Shown piece by piece: positions 24,269-32,973 of a DNA stretch of 33,028 nt. The stretch is taken from positions 1-33,028 of the forward strand of contig JBAWYD010000012.1 of NCBI GenBank assembly GCA_037143735.1. Direction: 5' to 3'. A program made the translations under genes and the position numbers. Origin of the DNA: JAPLJQ01 sp037143735 (GTDB lineage Bacteria > Desulfobacterota > Syntrophia > Syntrophales > UBA2185). Positions within the stretch are counted from its first letter, which is position 1. Each line of letters begins with the position of its first letter. The notes under the pieces were generated by a model. It saw only the letters and a list, made by a program, of their open reading frames with translations. It did not search any database and had not been told where the DNA came from.

Positions 24269-25666
24269 ATGGGTGGGATTTTCGGGGTTATTTCCAGAAA
24301 CGATTGCATGAAGACTTTATTTTACGGTACCGATTATCACTCTCATTTGGGGACAGAAAATGGTGGACTGTCTGTCATCGGGAGCGAAGGTTTCCAAAAC
24401 GCCATTCACCGCATCAGCCAGGCGCAATTCAAATCAAGATTGTTTGATGATTATAAAAAAATGAGGGGGACGATGGGAATAGGGGCTATTGATGACGAAG
24501 CGCCCCAGCCCCTGGTCGTTAGATCAAGATTCGGTACGTTTGCCATTGCCGCAACGGGCATGATTACAAACAAGGATGCTCTTACGAGATCTCTTATGAA
24601 TGATGGGTCATCGTTCAGTGAAATGGCGGGCGGGGGAATAAATACGGTGGAGCTTGTGGCAAAATTGATCAACACAGGGGAAAATATTGTTGATGGCATT
24701 AAAAAAATGCAGGATGCCATTGAAGGTTCCATGTGTGCGCTGATTATGACGTCAGAAGGCATCTATGCCGCGAGAGATAAATTCGGACGCTTTCCCCTTT
24801 CCGTAGGAGGAAAAGATGAAACTGGCGAGCTCGTTGTTGCAACGGAAGCGAGTTCTTTTCCAAATTTGGGATTCGCATTAAGGCAGTGTCTCGGACCCGG
24901 TGAAATCGCGCTGCTTTCATTACAGGGACTCAAAAACATGAAGCCTGGGGGGCCTGAAAAGAAAGTTTGCGCCTTCCTTTGGATATATACTGGAGATCCT
25001 TCGTCTATGTATGACGGAATCAGTGTTGAGAATACCCGGGAAAGATGCGGAATGGCGATAGCCAGAGGCGATGATGTTGAAGCGGATTTCGTGACAGGTA
25101 TACCTGATTCAGGCATAGGACATGCGATAGGATATGCCATAGGATCAGGTATTCCCTATCGAAGACCCCTTGTCAAATATACGCCGGGGTATGGTAGAAG
25201 CTATACGCCGCCTTCTCAGGATATCAGAGACTTGGTTGCAACCATGAAACTGAGCGCCATACGGGAAGTAATAATGAACAAAAAGATGATTGTCTGTGAT
25301 GATTCGATCGTTCGAGGGACACAGCTCAAGAACTACACCATAAAAAAGCTCTGGGACAATGGCGCTCTTCAAATCCATATCAGACCTGCCTGTCCACCGT
25401 TAATGTATCCATGCAGATATATGGCCTCCACCCGTTCCTTAATGGAGCTGGCTTCTCGAAGGGCGATAATAAATATTGAGGGAAAAGATATTGATAAGAT
25501 AGATGAATATCTGGATCACCGGTCAGATAAATATCGGGATATGGTCGAGTGGATTCGTAAAGACTTAAACGTCACGTCTCTCCGATATTTATACATTGAA
25601 GACATGATTGAAGCCATCGGGCTTCCGGAGAACCAGTTGTGCCTGTATTGCTGGCAAGGTCGCTGA
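24269..25666 (+). CDS. PurF-like phosphoribosyltransferase with degenerate glutaminase domain
   Basis: A 465-residue homologue of amidophosphoribosyltransferase (PurF), with an N-terminal Ntn-type amidotransferase domain (about 1-230) and a C-terminal phosphoribosyltransferase domain (about 235-465). The PRPP loop IVCDDSIVRGT (341-351) is intact. Cysteines C234, C382, C458 and C461 lie where Bacillus PurF has its [4Fe-4S] ligands. However, the N-terminus reads MGGIFG where PurF has CGIFG/CGVFG: the nucleophilic cysteine is Gly2. The HNGNL block is A95-T-G-M-I, and the SDTE-like block has N where D is usual (about 125). It is therefore probably not glutamine-dependent. AAAGGTG precedes the ATG. 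It is alone between the aminotransferase gene and ispG. It could be an ammonia-dependent enzyme, a regulator or something else. Confidence 0.88.
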   Translation: MGGIFGVISRNDCMKTLFYGTDYHSHLGTENGGLSVIGSEGFQNAIHRISQAQFKSRLFDDYKKMRGTMGIGAIDDEAPQPLVVRSRFGTFAIAATGMITNKDALTRSLMNDGSSFSEMAGGGINTVELVAKLINTGENIVDGIKKMQDAIEGSMCALIMTSEGIYAARDKFGRFPLSVGGKDETGELVVATEASSFPNLGFALRQCLGPGEIALLSLQGLKNMKPGGPEKKVCAFLWIYTGDPSSMYDGISVENTRERCGMAIARGDDVEADFVTGIPDSGIGHAIGYAIGSGIPYRRPLVKYTPGYGRSYTPPSQDIRDLVATMKLSAIREVIMNKKMIVCDDSIVRGTQLKNYTIKKLWDNGALQIHIRPACPPLMYPCRYMASTRSLMELASRRAIINIEGKDIDKIDEYLDHRSDKYRDMVEWIRKDLNVTSLRYLYIEDMIEAIGLPENQLCLYCWQGR

Positions 25667-25774
25667 CGGATTATCAAGAAGGATCACATCCCTTATATGA
25701 ATGACGCTTGCGCATCCTCATCATCCCTCAGGTGGACTGATAGCTTTACCATCTGAATGTCCTTATATTCCTTA

Positions 25775-25804
25775 TTGATTGCAATCATTCCTTCGTGTTA
25801 TAGG
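25775..25804 (+). promoter_or_regulatory. Candidate promoter for ispG
   Basis: TTGATT (25775-25780) and TATAGG (25799-25804) are 18 bases apart, with a TGT extension before the -10. Predicted start near 25811 would fit translation from the TTG at 25850. The surrounding gap (25667-25849) otherwise shows only the short palindrome GATTGCAATC. Confidence 0.3.
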
Positions 25805-25849
25805 AAAGATACGAAATCTTATCGTAACAGTCATACATGGTGCATCCTA

Positions 25850-26929
25850 TTGGAAACCTCCATAAAGAAGAGAAAGTCGAAAACTGTATATTTAGGTGAT
25901 GTTCAGATAGGCGGTGATGCGCCTGTTGTGGTGCAATCCATGACCTGCACGGACACGAGGAATGTGAGGGATACGGTTAGTCAGATCAGAATGCTTGAAG
26001 AAGCCGGTTGTGAGGCGGTCCGGGTGGCTGTACCGGACGAGGAAGCGGCGTCGGCATTGAAGGATATACGGAAACAAATCTCTATTCCCCTGATCGCAGA
26101 TATTCATTTCAATTACCGGCTTGCCATTGCAGCGATACAGAACCGTGTGGAAGGAATCCGGATCAATCCAGGTAACATAGAAAAAAATAAAATACTTGAA
26201 ATCATCCAATTTGCAAAGACTCAGGGAACGGCCGTGCGCATTGGCATCAATGCCGGATCTCTTGAAAAGGATTTATTCGTGAAATACGGAGGGCCGAAAG
26301 CACCGGCGCTCGTTGAAAGTGTTCTCAGGAATCTTGATCATATCGTAAGTTCCGGTTTTGAAAACATCAAAGTGTCTTTGAAGTCATCGGACGTGGCAAC
26401 AATGATAGAGGCCTACCGTGGCATATCAAAAAGAACAGATTATCCATTGCATCTGGGTGTAACAGAAGCTGGTACCCTGATACCTGCTGCCATTAAATCA
26501 TCCATAGGTTTGGGTATCCTCCTTTACGAAGGAATTGGAGATACGATCAGGGTGTCCGTAACGGGAGATCCTGTGTCTGAAATCGATGTGGCGTATGGTA
26601 TTTTAAGAACATTGAAGATCAGAAAAATAGGACCGGATATTATTTCCTGCCCGACCTGCGGCCGGTGTGAGATTGATCTCCTGGCGCTGACACAGGAGAT
26701 GGAAAGGCAGTTAAAAGGGATAAAATCATACCTGAAAATTGCTTTGATGGGTTGTGTGGTAAACGGACCGGGCGAAGCGACTGAAGCGGACGTGGGAATT
26801 GCAGGTGGACGGGGTTTCGGCATGCTTTTTAAAAGAGGAAAGATCATCAGAAAAGTCAAAGAGGGTGATTTCGTAAAGGTGTTAATGGACGAAATAAACA
26901 CCATGATTCGTAACGGTAAGGAGGCATAA
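25850..26929 (+). CDS. ispG: 4-hydroxy-3-methylbut-2-en-1-yl diphosphate synthase IspG
   Basis: IspG (359 residues from this start) is the [4Fe-4S] enzyme converting MEcPP to HMBPP in the isoprenoid pathway. The barrel begins VQIGGDAPVVVQSMTCTDTR, and the Fe-S domain has ISCPTCGRCEIDLL and MGCVVNGPGEATEADVGIAGG (in adjacent parts). The start is uncertain. TTG at 25850 gives the normal family N-terminus just before KKRKSKTVYLGDVQIGG. An in-frame ATG at 25757 would add 31 residues of unlike sequence and lacks a ribosome site. Neither start has a clear Shine-Dalgarno. The stop overlaps the proS ATG (TAATG). Confidence 0.92.
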   Translation: METSIKKRKSKTVYLGDVQIGGDAPVVVQSMTCTDTRNVRDTVSQIRMLEEAGCEAVRVAVPDEEAASALKDIRKQISIPLIADIHFNYRLAIAAIQNRVEGIRINPGNIEKNKILEIIQFAKTQGTAVRIGINAGSLEKDLFVKYGGPKAPALVESVLRNLDHIVSSGFENIKVSLKSSDVATMIEAYRGISKRTDYPLHLGVTEAGTLIPAAIKSSIGLGILLYEGIGDTIRVSVTGDPVSEIDVAYGILRTLKIRKIGPDIISCPTCGRCEIDLLALTQEMERQLKGIKSYLKIALMGCVVNGPGEATEADVGIAGGRGFGMLFKRGKIIRKVKEGDFVKVLMDEINTMIRNGKEA

Positions 26930-28641
26930 TGCGTTATTCAGAGATGTTTCTGCCAACGGAAAGAGAAGTACCTTCCGATGCTGAAGTCATAAGCCATCAA
27001 CTTATGATCAGGGCAGGAATGATAAGAAAATTAACGAGTGGTATTTATTCATATCTCCCCCTAGGATATCGGGTAATCAGAAAGGTTGAGCAGATCATCA
27101 GGGAAGAGATGAACAGGGCGGGCGCCGAGGAGTTGTATCTGCCGATGGTACAGCCTCGCGAGCTATGGGAAGAATCGGGGCGCTGGACATTGTATGGCAA
27201 GGAATTGTTGAGATTCAAGGACCGTCATGACAGAGAGTCATGTCTGGGACCGACCCATGAAGAAGTCATCACGGATCTTGTAAGACATGAAATCAAAACA
27301 TATCGTCAACTGCCACGAATTCTTTATCAGATCCAGACAAAATTTCGTGATGAAATCCGACCCCGCTTCGGGGTCATGAGGTGTCGGGAATTCGGCATGA
27401 AGGATGCTTACAGTTTCGATGCTGGCGAAGATGGGGTAGATAGCAGCTATAGAAAGATGTTTGATGCCTATAACCGAATATTCACACGGTGCGGTCTGAA
27501 ATTCAGGCCTGTCGAAGCAGATACGGGAAGCATCGGAGGGAGTTTCTCGCATGAATTCATGGTAATAGCCGATTCAGGAGAGGATTCTCTCGTTTTTTGC
27601 AGTGTCTGTGATTATGCGGCGAATCTTGAAAAGGCAGAAGTGCCTGTACCGGAGAAATGTAACCATCAGGAGGATGTTTTTTTGCCTCTTGAAGAAATCG
27701 TCACCCCCGATGTGAAGAGAATAGAGGAACTTTGTTCGTTTCTTCATGTGATTCCGGATGATGTCATCAAAACCCTTATATACGAGGCGGACGGTATTCC
27801 CGTTGCCGTTCTTGTAAGAGGTGATGATGAAGTCAATGAAATAAAGGTAAAGAACTATCTGGGATGTAATAGCCTTACCATGGCGACGGAGGAGATGATT
27901 CATGACGTGACGGGGGCTCCCCGTGGTTTTGCCGGCGCTGTAGGGATCAAGGCAAAAATCATTGCTGATTACTCACTTATGAACAGGACAAACTTTGTGA
28001 TGGGCGCTAATAAGAAGGACCATCATATTAAGAATGTGAATATCGGCAGGGATTTTGAAGTAAATGCATTTGCGGATTTACGAATTGCCAGAAATACAGA
28101 TTTGTGTATTCGATGTCGAGGTGCACTGAAATTTGCCAGGGGGATCGAAGTGGGTCATGTATTCAAGCTGGGGAAAAAGTACAGCCGGGCAATGAACGCC
28201 ACCTACCTTGACCAGAACGGCAAGGAACAATTCATGGTCATGGGCTGCTACGGCATCGGAATCGGGCGGACTGTTGCGGCAAGCATTGAACAGAACCACG
28301 ACGGCAATGGCATTATATGGCCGCTTCCAATCGCACCGTATCATGTCATAATTACGCCTGTAAATGTGAAGGATGAGTCCGTTCGTCGAGCATCCGAGAG
28401 CTTATATATCGACCTTTCAGAAAAAAACATCGAGGTGATTCTTGACGACAGGGATGAAAGGGCCGGTGTAAAGTTTATGGATGCTGATCTCATAGGCATT
28501 CCCCTGCGGGTTACCATAGGATCAAAAAAACTATCCCGGGAAACCGTAGAAGTAAAAATCAGAAAATCGGGCGAAGTGATCGACGTATCGCTGGAAGGAA
28601 TCGTTGAATTTATCACAAGGTTTATTCGTGAAGGTGTATGA
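26929..28641 (+). CDS. proS: Prolyl-tRNA synthetase (bacterial type with editing domain)
   Basis: A 570-residue class II synthetase. The active-site TXE motif is T109-H-E111 in GPTHEEVIT, motif 2 begins at F139-R140-D141-E142, and motif 3 is GIGRTVAASIEQ. Between motifs 2 and 3 lies the inserted editing domain (about 220-390) that clears Ala-tRNAPro, so this is the bacterial (ProS type 1) form. A C-terminal anticodon-binding domain follows (about 470-570). The ATG overlaps the ispG stop with GGAGG just upstream. A proline tRNA gene lies about 4 kb downstream. Confidence 0.98.
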   Translation: MRYSEMFLPTEREVPSDAEVISHQLMIRAGMIRKLTSGIYSYLPLGYRVIRKVEQIIREEMNRAGAEELYLPMVQPRELWEESGRWTLYGKELLRFKDRHDRESCLGPTHEEVITDLVRHEIKTYRQLPRILYQIQTKFRDEIRPRFGVMRCREFGMKDAYSFDAGEDGVDSSYRKMFDAYNRIFTRCGLKFRPVEADTGSIGGSFSHEFMVIADSGEDSLVFCSVCDYAANLEKAEVPVPEKCNHQEDVFLPLEEIVTPDVKRIEELCSFLHVIPDDVIKTLIYEADGIPVAVLVRGDDEVNEIKVKNYLGCNSLTMATEEMIHDVTGAPRGFAGAVGIKAKIIADYSLMNRTNFVMGANKKDHHIKNVNIGRDFEVNAFADLRIARNTDLCIRCRGALKFARGIEVGHVFKLGKKYSRAMNATYLDQNGKEQFMVMGCYGIGIGRTVAASIEQNHDGNGIIWPLPIAPYHVIITPVNVKDESVRRASESLYIDLSEKNIEVILDDRDERAGVKFMDADLIGIPLRVTIGSKKLSRETVEVKIRKSGEVIDVSLEGIVEFITRFIREGV

Positions 28642-30800
28642 TATCCATGTTACGAATTACAGATATTTTGGATAAAACCCAGTCCTATCTCGGACCGGAA
28701 GAGCAGGAGATCATAGAGAAGGCATATATCTTCTCCGCTTCGGTTCATCAGGGTCAGGTACGTCTTTCAGGTGAACCTTATCTTACGCACCCTGTTGAAG
28801 TGGCTGGAATGCTGGCAGATATGAAGCTCGATGCGGCGACAATTGTTACGGGTTTACTTCATGATACGGTTGAGGATACGCTTGCAACCCCCGACCAGAT
28901 CAGGGAAGCGTTTGGGAAAGAAGTCGAATTTCTTGTCGAGGGGCTAACAAAGATAAGCAAGATAATATTTGGAAGCAAGGTAGAGCAACAGGCGGAGAAT
29001 TTCAGAAAAATGATTCTCGCTATGTCTTCAGACATCAGAATACTCCTGATCAGACTGGCGGACAGGATACACAATATGAGAACCCTTGAGTTTCAGACAC
29101 CGGAAAAACAGAAATATATTGCTGAAGAAACATTGGAGTTGTATGCCCCTCTTGCAAACCGTCTCGGAATTAACTGGATAAAGGTGGAACTTGAAGATCT
29201 CGCCTTCCGTTACCTTAACTTTGAGGCCTACAATGAAATGGCCAAAAGGGTCGCCAAGAGAAAGGAAAAGAGAGAACAATATACGGAGGAAGTTAAAAAT
29301 ATTATTCAAAAGGAGATCGATCAATTTGGTTTAAAGGGCAGTGTCGAAGGCCGGGCAAAGCATTTTTACAGTATTTATAAAAAAATGAAAGAACAACATA
29401 TCGATCTCGACGAGGTCTATGACCTGATTGCCTTCAGGATCATTCTTGATTCTGAGAAAGAAATTGAATGTTATGAAGCACTAAGCGTTGTTCATGCCCT
29501 CTGGAAACCCGTACCCGGCCGCTTTAAGGATTATATCGCCATGTCGAAGGCCAATAATTACCGGGCATTGCATACGACCCTTATCGGTCCTTATGGGGAA
29601 AGGGTGGAGATTCAGATCAGAAGCAGAATCATGCACGAATGGGCGGAAGAAGGGATTGCCGCGCATTGGCGGTACAAGGAGGGACAATCTTATAAAAGTG
29701 ATGATGATGAGCAGATCAAAAAACTCAGGGAACTGCTTGAGGTTCAGCAGGACCTTAAAAACCCCCGGGAATTCATGTCAAATCTGAAAATGGCGCTTTT
29801 CCCGGATGAAGTCTATATATTCACACCGCGGGGAGATGTAAAGGCGTTTCCCAAGGGAGCAACCCCTATCGATTTTGCATACAGTATTCATACGGACGTA
29901 GGCAATCAGTGTGTGGGAGCAAAGATCAACCGGAATATTGTGCCGCTGAAATATGAACTTAAAAATGGTGACACCGTTGAAATCATCACACAGGCCGGCC
30001 ACCATCCCACTAAGGATTGGTTGAAGTATGCCGTAACATCCCGGGCCATATCAAAAATAAGAAACTGGATAAAAACGGAAGAAAGAAAGAAGAGCATTGC
30101 CCTCGGGAAAGATATCCTGGATAAAGAATTCAAAAAGCATCATCTTAAATTCAGTCAGATAGTGAAGTCTGATGAAATTAAAAAAGTTTACGCGGAGTAT
30201 TCCATCAGCAGCGTGGATGATCTTATGGCGGTTGTCGGATATGGGAAAGTATCGGCAAAAAGGATTGTCAATAAATTTCTGCCTGAAGATGTTTCAAGGC
30301 AATCGGAAAGCACACCCGAGAAGGGAAAAAAGAAGACCCCGGCGTCTTCTTCCGTAGGGATATCTCTGACTGGGATTGAGGATGTCATGGTCAGGTATGC
30401 AAGGTGTTGTCATCCCATACCGGGCGATGAAATACTGGGGTATATCTCAAGGGGGAGAGGGCTGACGGTTCATACGGCTAATTGTATGAATGTAGAGGAA
30501 GTGGATACGGAAAGAATTGTAGATGTCGAATGGAATATCAAAGAGAAGCAGACGTTTCCTGTTAATATAAGGGTTGTCTGTACAGATAAAAAGGGATTGC
30601 TGGCGGAAATCAGCGCCGTAATATCGACCATGGATGTTAACATCAGCCATGCGGAATTAGAAACGAGGTCCGCTGACATGCAGGCCATATGTGATTTTAA
30701 ACTGGATGTAAATGATTTACAACAGTTTACACAGGTGCTCAATGCAATGAAAAAACTCAAAAGTGTGATATCCGTGGAGAGGGTCAGAAGATCGTCATGA
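28638..30800 (+). CDS. Bifunctional (p)ppGpp synthetase/hydrolase (Rel/SpoT type)
   Basis: A 720-residue long RSH protein. The hydrolase HD domain is intact (H51 in THPVEVAG, H75-D76 in GLLHDTVEDT, R143-I-H-N in ADRIHNM). The synthetase domain holds YDLIAFRI and the R295-F-K-D298 motif; RXKD is typical of bifunctional enzymes, whereas RelA synthetases have EXDD. TGS (about 390-450) and a C-terminal ACT domain (about 645-718) follow, with conserved cysteine-containing CCHPIPGDEI between. It makes and degrades (p)ppGpp in the stringent response. It overlaps proS by four bases (ATGA). The start may be the ATG three codons later (MLRITDIL). Confidence 0.96.
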   Translation: MISMLRITDILDKTQSYLGPEEQEIIEKAYIFSASVHQGQVRLSGEPYLTHPVEVAGMLADMKLDAATIVTGLLHDTVEDTLATPDQIREAFGKEVEFLVEGLTKISKIIFGSKVEQQAENFRKMILAMSSDIRILLIRLADRIHNMRTLEFQTPEKQKYIAEETLELYAPLANRLGINWIKVELEDLAFRYLNFEAYNEMAKRVAKRKEKREQYTEEVKNIIQKEIDQFGLKGSVEGRAKHFYSIYKKMKEQHIDLDEVYDLIAFRIILDSEKEIECYEALSVVHALWKPVPGRFKDYIAMSKANNYRALHTTLIGPYGERVEIQIRSRIMHEWAEEGIAAHWRYKEGQSYKSDDDEQIKKLRELLEVQQDLKNPREFMSNLKMALFPDEVYIFTPRGDVKAFPKGATPIDFAYSIHTDVGNQCVGAKINRNIVPLKYELKNGDTVEIITQAGHHPTKDWLKYAVTSRAISKIRNWIKTEERKKSIALGKDILDKEFKKHHLKFSQIVKSDEIKKVYAEYSISSVDDLMAVVGYGKVSAKRIVNKFLPEDVSRQSESTPEKGKKKTPASSSVGISLTGIEDVMVRYARCCHPIPGDEILGYISRGRGLTVHTANCMNVEEVDTERIVDVEWNIKEKQTFPVNIRVVCTDKKGLLAEISAVISTMDVNISHAELETRSADMQAICDFKLDVNDLQQFTQVLNAMKKLKSVISVERVRRSS

Positions 30801-30828
30801 AGATGAATACAAGAAAATAGTTTGTAGA

Positions 30829-30858
30829 TTGACAGATGGCCGTTACATGCTGTATGAG
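30829..30858 (+). promoter_or_regulatory. Candidate promoter for the amidase-rph-rdgB run
   Basis: A perfect TTGACA (30829-30834) is followed after 18 bases by TATGAG (30853-30858), a weak -10. The predicted start near 30865 is upstream of the ATG chosen for the amidase. Confidence 0.35.
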
Positions 30859-30918
30859 ACGCACACCGAAGTTTTATCCGCCAATTTTACATGGCTTAAT
30901 ATTATGATGGATGATCAG

Positions 30919-31608
30919 ATGAAAAAATGGATACAGAGAATGGTCATTGTTTTATTGATATTCCCATTTATGCTTGTGTCGACGATATCAATGGCACAAA
31001 CATCCAATGGTAAACATCAGGTTATTGTGGATGCAGGACATGGCGGAACAGATACGGGCGTCAAATTATCAGACAAGTACTATGAAAAAGATATAACCCT
31101 GTCCATCGCTACCATGTTAAAAAAAGAACTGGAAAAATCAGGGAATATTCAAGTACTGCTCACGAGAATATCGGATAAAAACATTTCATTGTCTGAGAGG
31201 ATGAAGGCCATTACAACTTCGAATTCGGCCGTATTTGTGGGAATTCATGTAAACGGCGGGTATGGCAAGGAATCATCGGGTTACGAACTTTATTTTCCAG
31301 GATTCGCTTCAGTCACTGCAGGGCAGGTAAATTCCCGGGAGATTCTTGAAGACATGGCAAAGAATAAATATTTAAACGACAGTGTCAGGCTGGCTCAATT
31401 GATACAACGGAATCTGGAAACAGTTTTCCCAAGAAAGAGCAGAGGCCTGCGCAACGCACCGTTGGTCATTTTTAAGGGTCTCCAGACGTCTGCTGTTGTC
31501 GTGGAAATCGGATTTGCCAGCAATCAGGAAGACAAAAAAAAGATGATGGATGAAAACGTGAGAAGTGCCGTTGCCCGTGCATTAAGTAAAAGCATAATGG
31601 AATTTTGA
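30919..31608 (+). CDS. Secreted N-acetylmuramoyl-L-alanine amidase (Amidase_3)
   Basis: A zinc amidase of about 229 residues that cuts the bond between muramic acid and the peptide stem. An N-terminal signal peptide (MKKWIQRM, hydrophobic core to about 21, then STISMAQ) sends it to the periplasm. Zinc ligands are H41 in DAGHGGTD, E56 in EKDITL and H110 in VGIHVNG; the catalytic E196 is in VVVEIGFASN. There is no added binding domain. Start: ATG at 30919 gives a classical signal peptide; ATGs at 30904 and 30907 are possible. A TTG at 30829 would open the frame further but coincides with the promoter -35 sequence. Confidence 0.92.
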   Translation: MKKWIQRMVIVLLIFPFMLVSTISMAQTSNGKHQVIVDAGHGGTDTGVKLSDKYYEKDITLSIATMLKKELEKSGNIQVLLTRISDKNISLSERMKAITTSNSAVFVGIHVNGGYGKESSGYELYFPGFASVTAGQVNSREILEDMAKNKYLNDSVRLAQLIQRNLETVFPRKSRGLRNAPLVIFKGLQTSAVVVEIGFASNQEDKKKMMDENVRSAVARALSKSIMEF

Positions 31609-31633
31609 AAACCAAAAAATATTTCGGTGAATC

Positions 31634-32371
31634 ATGTTATTAAGAGCTGACGGGCGCCGGTTTGATGAAATACGGCAAATCACAATCGTAAAGGACTTTC
31701 TAAAGTATCCAGAAGGTTCGGTTATGATCGAAATGGGCCATACGAAAGTTATTTGCACGGCAACCATTGAAGATAAAGTTCCTCCTTTTTTAAAGAATAC
31801 CGGCAGAGGTTGGTTAACTGCGGAGTACTCAATGCTTCCCATGTCAACACACCTTCGGACGCCCCGTGAATCGACAAGAGGGAGGGTTGGGGGAAGGACT
31901 CATGAAATTCAGAGGCTTATCGGAAGATCACTGCGCTCCGTAACTGATTTGAATACTTTCGGTGAAAAAACGATTTATGTAGATTGTGATGTGATTCAGG
32001 CTGATGGGGGAACAAGGACAGCATCCATTACGGGGGCCTTCGTTGCCTTAATGGATCTTTTTATAAAACAGAAAAATAACGGACTCGTGAAGGAAATTCC
32101 AGTGGCCGATTATATTTCAGCAGTAAGCGTCGGTATCATAGACAAACAGATACACCTCGATATTAACTACGAGGAAGACTCGAAAGCGGAAGTAGACATG
32201 AATTTTGTGATGACGGGTAATGGTCGATTTGTTGAAATCCAGGGTACGGCGGAAGAAGAGCCGTTCAGCCGTGAATTAATGAATCAGATGATTGACCTTG
32301 CCACGAAGGGAATAAATGAAATTACTAAAATACAGAAGGATATATTGGGAGAAGTAATCTGGAAACGATGA
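31634..32371 (+). CDS. rph: Ribonuclease PH
   Basis: A 245-residue RNase PH, the phosphorolytic 3' exonuclease that trims tRNA precursors. Visible are RADGRRFDEIR at the start, the TEYSMLP-like TAEYSMLPMSTHLR block, RGRVGGRTHEIQRLIGRSLR, and the phosphate-binding ADGGTRTASI. Length is normal. The last codons overlap rdgB (ATGA). The rph-rdgB pair is common in bacteria, and here a tRNA gene follows. Confidence 0.97.
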   Translation: MLLRADGRRFDEIRQITIVKDFLKYPEGSVMIEMGHTKVICTATIEDKVPPFLKNTGRGWLTAEYSMLPMSTHLRTPRESTRGRVGGRTHEIQRLIGRSLRSVTDLNTFGEKTIYVDCDVIQADGGTRTASITGAFVALMDLFIKQKNNGLVKEIPVADYISAVSVGIIDKQIHLDINYEEDSKAEVDMNFVMTGNGRFVEIQGTAEEEPFSRELMNQMIDLATKGINEITKIQKDILGEVIWKR

Positions 32372-32970
32372 TTTTTGCGTCTCGAAATGAGGGAAAAATA
32401 AAGGAAATAAAAGCGATGTTCGAAGATATGGGAGTTATGTTACTTTCGCTGAGTAATTTTCCTGATCTTCCTGAAATTGAAGAAGACGGCGAAACATTTT
32501 TTGAAAATGCCTATAAAAAGGCAAAAACGATTTCAAATGCAACCGGAAAAATGGTTTTGGCGGATGATTCCGGTTTGGAAGTGAATTATCTGGGTGGCCT
32601 GCCGGGTGTAAGATCGTCCAGGTATTCCGGAGATGATGCAACAGATGAAGGAAACATTAAAATGCTCCTTGATCAGTTAAAAAATGTCCCATCGGAACAG
32701 AGAGATGCTTCTTTTCGATGTGTTCTCGTCATGTATAAACCGGATGGTTGGTTTAAAACGTTTGAGGGCTATCTGCACGGGAAGATCAGTGAGGAGCCGG
32801 CAGGTGAGGGTGGTTTCGGATACGATCCGGTCTTTTATATCACCGAAAAGGGATTGACTGTTGCACAGCTTCCGTTGACTACAAAGAACAGAGTAAGCCA
32901 CAGGGCAATGGCTGTGAAAAAGCTGAAAAAATGGTTACAAAAAAGAAATATTCCTGAAATTAAGTCATAA
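32368..32970 (+). CDS. rdgB: XTP/dITP diphosphatase (RdgB/HAM1)
   Basis: A 200-residue house-cleaning pyrophosphatase that removes dITP, XTP and related non-canonical purine nucleotides. Motifs are FASRNEGKIKEI at the N-terminus (the canonical T-x-N-x-x-K position reads S-R-N-E-G-K), ADDSGLEVNYLGGLPGVRSS, GGFGYDPVFY and SHRAMAV. The ATG overlaps the rph stop. The stop at 32968-32970 is three bases before tRNA-Pro, so the two are probably cotranscribed. Confidence 0.96.
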   Translation: MIFASRNEGKIKEIKAMFEDMGVMLLSLSNFPDLPEIEEDGETFFENAYKKAKTISNATGKMVLADDSGLEVNYLGGLPGVRSSRYSGDDATDEGNIKMLLDQLKNVPSEQRDASFRCVLVMYKPDGWFKTFEGYLHGKISEEPAGEGGFGYDPVFYITEKGLTVAQLPLTTKNRVSHRAMAVKKLKKWLQKRNIPEIKS

Positions 32971-32973
32971 AAT

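Noticed and set aside
24269..24290. Sequencing error explaining the missing Cys2 of the PurF-like protein
   Set aside because: Two further glutamine-site blocks in the same domain are also changed, so a single base error cannot explain the pattern, although reads should still be checked.
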